Assembly (NCBI GenBank): GCA_017512625.1
Contig: JAFWFB010000128.1
Span: forward strand, 1-9,253
Direction: 5' to 3'
Length of the DNA: 9,253 nt
From: Erysipelotrichaceae bacterium
GTDB lineage: Bacteria; Bacillota_I; Bacilli_A; Erysipelotrichales; Erysipelotrichaceae
Shown: positions 5,543-9,253 of the stretch, one piece after another
Layout: every line of letters begins with the position of its first letter
Numbering within the stretch: the first letter of the stretch is position 1
Notes under the pieces: generated by a model
Told to the model about the DNA's origin: nothing
The model's input: the letters and a program-made list of their open reading frames with translations, nothing else
The model's database searches: none
Position numbers and translations under genes: made by a program

Positions 5543-6415
5543 ATGAAGATCTTGTGTTTTGGTTCCCTGAACTACGATCATACCTATCATACATCACACT
5601 TTTGTGAGCCTAAGGAAACGCTTTTAGCCGATCAGTATCACCGAAGCTATGGCGGTAAAGGCCTTAATCAGGCCATTGCTTTAAGCAAGGCCGGACTGGA
5701 TGTCTATCTGGCTGGCAAGGTCGGCCGTGATGGCAGGGATCTTTTGGACTATGCCAATGCCTTTGGCGTTAATACCGACTATGTCCTGGAAGATGATCTG
5801 CTTGCGACCGGTCATGCGATAATCGAAGTAAGCAATGCGGAAAACAGGATCATCCTGCATGGTGGTGCCAATCAGGCGATCGGTGAAGAAGACATCGATG
5901 AAGTATTGAGGCATTTCGATAAGGGCGATGTCCTTTTGATCCAAAATGAGATCTCCAATCTCGATAAGGTCATGATCAAGGCCAATTACAAAGGTCTTAA
6001 GATCGTCTTTAATATCGCACCTTTCGATGAAAAGGTTGCAGGATATCCGATGAAGCTGGTCGATCTGATCTTTGTCAATGAGGTCGAAGGCGCTGCTCTG
6101 GTAAAAGATCCAAAAGCCGATCTTGCGACGCTGGTCAAAAAGATTAGCAGCCTTGATAAGGAAGTGGTTATGACAGTCGGAGCAAAGGGTTCCTATTATA
6201 TCAAAGGAAATGATGTCATCCATCAGGATGCCTATCCGGTCGAAGCCGTAGATACCACGGCCGCCGGCGATACCTTTACCGGTTTCTTCCTGTCTTCCTA
6301 TTTGAAGGGAGAAAGTATCGAAGAAGCTTTAAGTCTGGCAGCTAAGGCCAGCAGTCTCACCGTTACCCGTCCGGGTGCGGCAATCAGTATTCCATCAATA
6401 GATGAAGTGAGGTAA
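5543..6415 (+). CDS. psuK: PfkB-family sugar kinase, ribokinase-like, probable pseudouridine kinase
   Basis: A 290-residue cytoplasmic kinase of the PfkB/ribokinase family. It has the N-terminal GSLNYD strand (7-12), the sugar-binding GGKGLNQA signature (37-44), NxxE at 179-182 (magnesium/phosphate), the TVGAKG strand (211-216) and the second signature DTTAAGDTF (237-245) with anion hole AAGD and catalytic base Asp243. The end (PGAAISIPSIDEV) is also like ribokinase. By sequence alone ribokinase would be the first call. Because PsuG begins 6 bases downstream, phosphorylation of pseudouridine to pseudouridine 5'-phosphate is the more likely job, and PsuK proteins belong to this family. GAGG (5532-5535) lies 7 nt before the ATG. 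It is the first gene of a rightward three-gene operon. Confidence 0.8.
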   Translation: MKILCFGSLNYDHTYHTSHFCEPKETLLADQYHRSYGGKGLNQAIALSKAGLDVYLAGKVGRDGRDLLDYANAFGVNTDYVLEDDLLATGHAIIEVSNAENRIILHGGANQAIGEEDIDEVLRHFDKGDVLLIQNEISNLDKVMIKANYKGLKIVFNIAPFDEKVAGYPMKLVDLIFVNEVEGAALVKDPKADLATLVKKISSLDKEVVMTVGAKGSYYIKGNDVIHQDAYPVEAVDTTAAGDTFTGFFLSSYLKGESIEEALSLAAKASSLTVTRPGAAISIPSIDEVR

Positions 6416-6421
6416 ATAAAT

Positions 6422-7336
6422 ATGCACAATTATTTGGATGTTAAAGAAGAAGTCAGGCAGGCACTGGCAGAAAACAAGCCGGTAATCGCCCTGGAAAGCA
6501 CCATCCTTTCCCACGGAATGCCTTATCCGGAGAACCTGGAATTTGCTCATTCCGTTGAAAAGCTGGTAAGAAGCCTGGGTGTTGTCCCGGCAACGATCGC
6601 CATCATTGACGGTCGCCTTAAGGTCGGTCTTAATGAGGAAGAACTGGAACTGATGTGTCATGGTGACAACATTGGCAAGACTTCCCGCAGAGACGTAGCC
6701 GTCTATCTGGCTACCAAAAAGACCGGAGCTACTACCGTTGCTACCACGATGCTGATCGCGGAAATGGCCGGAATCAAGTTCTTTGCGACCGGCGGTATCG
6801 GCGGTGTTCACCGTGGCGGTGAAAACTCCATGGATATCAGCGCCGACTTGCAGGAATTCGCCAATACCAAGGTATGCGTCATCTGTGCCGGAGCCAAGGC
6901 TATCCTCGATCTTAACCTGACTCTGGAATACCTGGAGACTTTCGGTGTTCCGGTAATCGGCTATAAGACCGATGAATTCCCGGCCTTCTATTGCAAGACC
7001 AGCGGACTGAAACTGGACTATTGCGCCAAGGATGAAGCTGAAGTTGCAGCCATCGCCAAAGCCAAGTGGGATCTTGGCCTTAAGGGTGGTCTGGTCGTAG
7101 GCAATCCGATCCCGGATAAGTATGCCATGGACTTCGACCAGATGCAGGTCACGATCGAAAAAGCCATCGCCAAGGCCAATGCCTTAAAGGTCAGAGGCAA
7201 GAACATCACTCCGTTCCTGTTGGCTGAGATCAAGGATCTGACCGGTGGCGAATCATTCGAATCCAATGTTGCCCTGGCTCTTAACAACGCTATGGTCGCC
7301 AGCTTGGTAGCTATTGAATATTCCAAATTACAATAA
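6422..7336 (+). CDS. psuG: Pseudouridine-5'-phosphate glycosidase
   Basis: A 304-residue cytoplasmic lyase/glycosidase that splits the C-glycosidic bond of pseudouridine 5'-phosphate to uracil and ribose 5-phosphate (reversible, manganese-dependent). The family is unmistakable: ALESTILSHGMPYP (23-36), FATGGIGGVHRGG (121-133), MDISADL (137-143), CAGAKAILD (155-163), LEYLETFGVPVIGY (168-181), DEFPAFY (184-190), GNPIP and NITPFLLAEI. By comparison with E. coli PsuG (Glu31, Asp149, Lys166), the key residues here are Glu25, the metal ligand Asp142 and the Schiff-base Lys159; all are present. Length is normal. The ribosome site (GTGAGG) sits inside the last codons of the kinase gene, only 6 bases separate the genes, and translation is probably coupled. 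Together they form a pseudouridine salvage pathway. Confidence 0.95.
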   Translation: MHNYLDVKEEVRQALAENKPVIALESTILSHGMPYPENLEFAHSVEKLVRSLGVVPATIAIIDGRLKVGLNEEELELMCHGDNIGKTSRRDVAVYLATKKTGATTVATTMLIAEMAGIKFFATGGIGGVHRGGENSMDISADLQEFANTKVCVICAGAKAILDLNLTLEYLETFGVPVIGYKTDEFPAFYCKTSGLKLDYCAKDEAEVAAIAKAKWDLGLKGGLVVGNPIPDKYAMDFDQMQVTIEKAIAKANALKVRGKNITPFLLAEIKDLTGGESFESNVALALNNAMVASLVAIEYSKLQ

Positions 7337-7354
7337 TAAACAAGGAGAAAACGC

Positions 7355-8263
7355 ATGAAAAAAGCAATTACCAGATTGCTGGTTGCTGCATTGCTGATGA
7401 TGCTGTTACCGATCAGCGTATCAGCCAGCGAATTCAGCGGCAGCGGCTATAGCATTGAACTGCCTGACGAATTCGAACGCAGTGATCAGTACAATTTCTA
7501 CGATTCCAGCACCGATTCCAATGTCTACATTTATTACTTCTCAAGCAGTGACACCGATTTGGATACCAGAGATTTCTATTCAAGTGCCAATCTTAAATAC
7601 ATGGAAGATGTCACAAACGAAGATGCTGATGACTATTGTGAGGGAATCCTTAACAATATCGTCGAATCCTATTACAACTACTATGGTGAATATCCGGCCG
7701 ATGAAGATGTTCAGGCTGTCCGTGATTCGATCACTTACGATATCACCAAGAGTGAGATCGGTACCTTCACTTCAAACGATTACAAATGTATCCACATTCA
7801 GACCAAGATGTTCATCACCAATGACTACTACATCGATGATCAGTATCTGGTTTTAGCTGATGATAAGATCTTCAATATCGTCGTTTCCGTCTGGGAATCA
7901 GAGAATGTCGATGTCGATGAACTAATCTCAACTCTTTACATTGCCAATGCCCCGGTCAAAGGACAGGGTGGCGGCAGCGGCGTGATGTTCGTAGTATTTG
8001 CTGCTGTGCTTCTGGTCGCTGTCGTACTGGTACTGGCCGGAAGATCAAAGAAAAAGGCTTCAGCAAACAGAACACCTGAATTTGTCCAGCCGACTGTTGA
8101 ACAGCCAAAAACCGAAACCGGACGTTTTAGTGAAGTAGAGCAGGTCACACCAGCCCCTGCACCGGTAAGCGATAAGCCGGTAACCGTATGCCCTAACTGT
8201 GGCAACAAGATCGAAGAAGGATCCAAGTTCTGCACCTTCTGCGGAACCAAGATCTCCGATTAA
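7355..8263 (+). CDS. Membrane protein with secreted N-terminal domain and C-terminal zinc ribbon; function unknown
   Basis: A 302-residue protein of no recognised function. Residues 1-24 are a signal peptide (KK, hydrophobic core, cleavage after VSA). Residues 25-205 form an acidic, Tyr/Asp/Ser-rich outer domain starting with GYSIELPDEF, a start seen in PsbP/Mog1-like secreted domains (weak inference); Cys95 and Cys145 could form a disulfide. After a GQGGGSG linker, 209-229 is a membrane helix followed by RSKKK, a stop-transfer signal. A flexible Pro/Glu/Thr-rich stretch (235-275) leads to a cytoplasmic zinc ribbon, CPNC (279-282) and CTFC (293-296). AAGGAG (7342-7347) is 7 nt from the ATG and only 18 bases follow psuG with no terminator, so it is probably co-transcribed with psuK-psuG. 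A sensor or surface-related role is speculation. Confidence 0.85.
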   Translation: MKKAITRLLVAALLMMLLPISVSASEFSGSGYSIELPDEFERSDQYNFYDSSTDSNVYIYYFSSSDTDLDTRDFYSSANLKYMEDVTNEDADDYCEGILNNIVESYYNYYGEYPADEDVQAVRDSITYDITKSEIGTFTSNDYKCIHIQTKMFITNDYYIDDQYLVLADDKIFNIVVSVWESENVDVDELISTLYIANAPVKGQGGGSGVMFVVFAAVLLVAVVLVLAGRSKKKASANRTPEFVQPTVEQPKTETGRFSEVEQVTPAPAPVSDKPVTVCPNCGNKIEEGSKFCTFCGTKISD

Positions 8264-8274
8264 TAAAAGATAAT

Positions 8275-8308
8275 AAAAAAAGAGACATCACTGATGTCTC
8301 TCTTTTTT
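8275..8308. terminator. Bidirectional terminator between the membrane protein and deaminase genes
   Basis: A 10-bp inverted repeat around C8291 (8281-8301; the innermost bases form the loop) is flanked by seven A (8275-8281) on the left and six T (8303-8308) on the right. It lies between convergent genes and fits a Rho-independent terminator for both strands. Confidence 0.9.
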
Positions 8309-8313
8309 AATGC

Positions 8314-9253
8314 TTATTTAATAAAGGTCTTGAGCTTTTTGATCATGGCCTTTTTATCTTCTTCAGGCATGAAGGATGCTTCTACCGAGTTGATATTGAC
8401 CTGGATCAGATCGTTGTAATCAAAGCCCATTTCATTGAGACAGTGATCATATTCATCATCAAGCGTTACCCTGGCCAGCGTCATGTTATCGGTATTGATG
8501 GTAACCTTGGCACCCTGATCAAGCAGATTCTTTGCCGGGTGTTTAGGATAGGAAGGCTGGGTCTTGCACTGGATGTTGGAAGTCGGACAGATCTCTAAAG
8601 CGATACCCTTCTTGATCAGTTCTCTGGTAAGTTCCGGATCATCATAGACATGGTGACCATGTCCGATGCGGGTTACCTGGAAGTCGATCGCATCCCTAAC
8701 GGTATCCGGCCCCTGGGAATCGCCGGCATGGCAGATGATAGGCAGATCCAAGGCCCTTGCTCTGGCAAACAGCGGTCCGAAGTTGGATAATGGTACGATT
8801 CCCTCGGCTCCAGCTAGGTCTAAGGCAACAACGCCCTTGCCCAGATATTTCTTGCAGACATCGATGGTCTGATCGTTTTCCTTGTAATTGACTTGGTCAT
8901 CACCGACTGACATCATACAGGTGATGATACCGATCTTGATGCTTGGATTGGCCTTCATTCCTTGCTTTCTTCCTTCAAGGACTGCTTCAACAGCTTCTTC
9001 CATACTCATGCCCTTGGCGGTATGAAGCTGTGGAGCAAAGCGGATCTCAGCATAAGCCAGACCTTGCTTTGCCAGATCTTCGATCAGTTCTTTAGTGATC
9101 AGGATCAGGGAATCACGGTCCTGCATGACCTTAAGTGGATCATCGAACATCTTTAAGTACTGGTTGACGTTTTCAGCGTTGGAACAATCAAACAGGAATT
9201 TCTGGTACTCTTCGATCGTATCGCCTGGCAGTTTTACCTTCTGTTTCTGGGCC
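8314..9253 (-). CDS. Adenosine deaminase family protein (partial, N-terminus beyond right edge)
   Basis: The frame ends with TAA at 8314-8316 and stays open to the right edge, so it is longer than the version starting with Met at 9150; about 34 more codons are visible upstream. The missing part should contain the HxH zinc motif. The family normally deaminates adenosine to inosine in the cytoplasm. Visible landmarks are EIRFAPQLH, HAGD (codons at 8719-8730), the zinc-ligand GHGHH, LEICPTSN and NTDN (Asp codon 8488-8490, the zinc ligand). The catalytic position of the usual HAGE motif is Asp instead of Glu, encoded by GAT. The Asn of NTDN in place of NTDD also occurs in other bacterial adenosine deaminases. 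The substrate could therefore be adenosine or another 6-aminopurine compound. It converges on the pseudouridine operon. Confidence 0.85.
   Translation of the reverse strand, partial: AQKQKVKLPGDTIEEYQKFLFDCSNAENVNQYLKMFDDPLKVMQDRDSLILITKELIEDLAKQGLAYAEIRFAPQLHTAKGMSMEEAVEAVLEGRKQGMKANPSIKIGIITCMMSVGDDQVNYKENDQTIDVCKKYLGKGVVALDLAGAEGIVPLSNFGPLFARARALDLPIICHAGDSQGPDTVRDAIDFQVTRIGHGHHVYDDPELTRELIKKGIALEICPTSNIQCKTQPSYPKHPAKNLLDQGAKVTINTDNMTLARVTLDDEYDHCLNEMGFDYNDLIQVNINSVEASFMPEEDKKAMIKKLKTFIK

Noticed and set aside
5681..6223. 180-codon minus-strand open frame inside psuK
   Set aside because: It is antisense to an intact kinase, has no family resemblance and no ribosome site; it is a product of the codon bias of psuK.
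6395..6811. Minus-strand open frame across the psuK/psuG junction
   Set aside because: It is a shadow of the conserved psuG frame, with no support of its own.
8485..8490. NTDN instead of NTDD in the deaminase as a lost active-site residue
   Set aside because: The zinc ligand Asp is kept, and the Asn variant occurs in other bacterial adenosine deaminases, for example in actinomycetes, so it is not by itself unusual.
8314..9150. Deaminase gene starting at Met 9150
   Set aside because: The frame stays open for 34 codons to the window edge and those residues continue the family's sequence; the zinc-binding HxH start of the family would be missing, and no ribosome site precedes 9150.
1..9253. 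CRISPR array, insertion sequence, prophage, toxin-antitoxin or tRNA genes
   Set aside because: No regularly spaced repeats, transposase motifs, phage genes, short toxin-antitoxin pairs or tRNA-like cloverleaf sequences were seen; all space is taken by metabolic genes and short intergenic regions.

Overview
The window looks like chromosomal DNA of a Bacillota (Firmicutes) bacterium of moderate GC content. Shine-Dalgarno sites are strong (AGGAG or GGAGG 6-8 nt before ATG), intergenic regions are short and AT-rich, intrinsic terminators end in T runs, and one site fits the CcpA cre consensus exactly. The gene families also fit this phylum; a finer placement (for example Erysipelotrichales or a clostridial group) would be a guess. 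No mobile element, CRISPR array, tRNA or rRNA is visible, and no gap between genes exceeds 300 bases.

Layout. (1) 1-1732, minus strand: the first genes of a sugar-type ABC importer operon, a MalK/UgpC/MsmX-like ATPase followed by an overlapping MalF/UgpA-like permease cut by the left edge. (2) 1827-2675, plus: a cytoplasmic serine esterase of the EstA/esterase D type, divergent from the transporter with back-to-back promoters. (3) 2824-3705, plus: a class II fructose/tagatose-bisphosphate aldolase with highly biased codon use and a perfect cre site upstream. (4) 3762-5445, minus: a Nudix hydrolase of the Ap4A-hydrolase type, downstream of a fucose-isomerase-like protein of unknown substrate. 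(5) 5543-8263, plus: an operon of a PfkB/ribokinase-like kinase (probable PsuK), pseudouridine-5'-phosphate glycosidase PsuG, and an unrecognised membrane protein with a secreted domain and a C-terminal zinc ribbon. (6) 8314-9253, minus: an adenosine-deaminase-family protein whose N-terminus lies beyond the right edge.

A common theme is carbon and nucleoside salvage. The kinase and PsuG would convert pseudouridine to uracil and ribose 5-phosphate. The deaminase family acts on adenosine-like nucleosides, the Nudix enzyme on dinucleoside polyphosphates, and the aldolase, transporter and esterase belong to sugar uptake and glycolysis. No clearly new multi-gene system is proven here. The best leads are the uncharacterised membrane zinc-ribbon protein in the pseudouridine operon, the divergent orphan isomerase, the Glu-to-Asp change at the catalytic position of the deaminase, and the paired cre-like sites before the aldolase.
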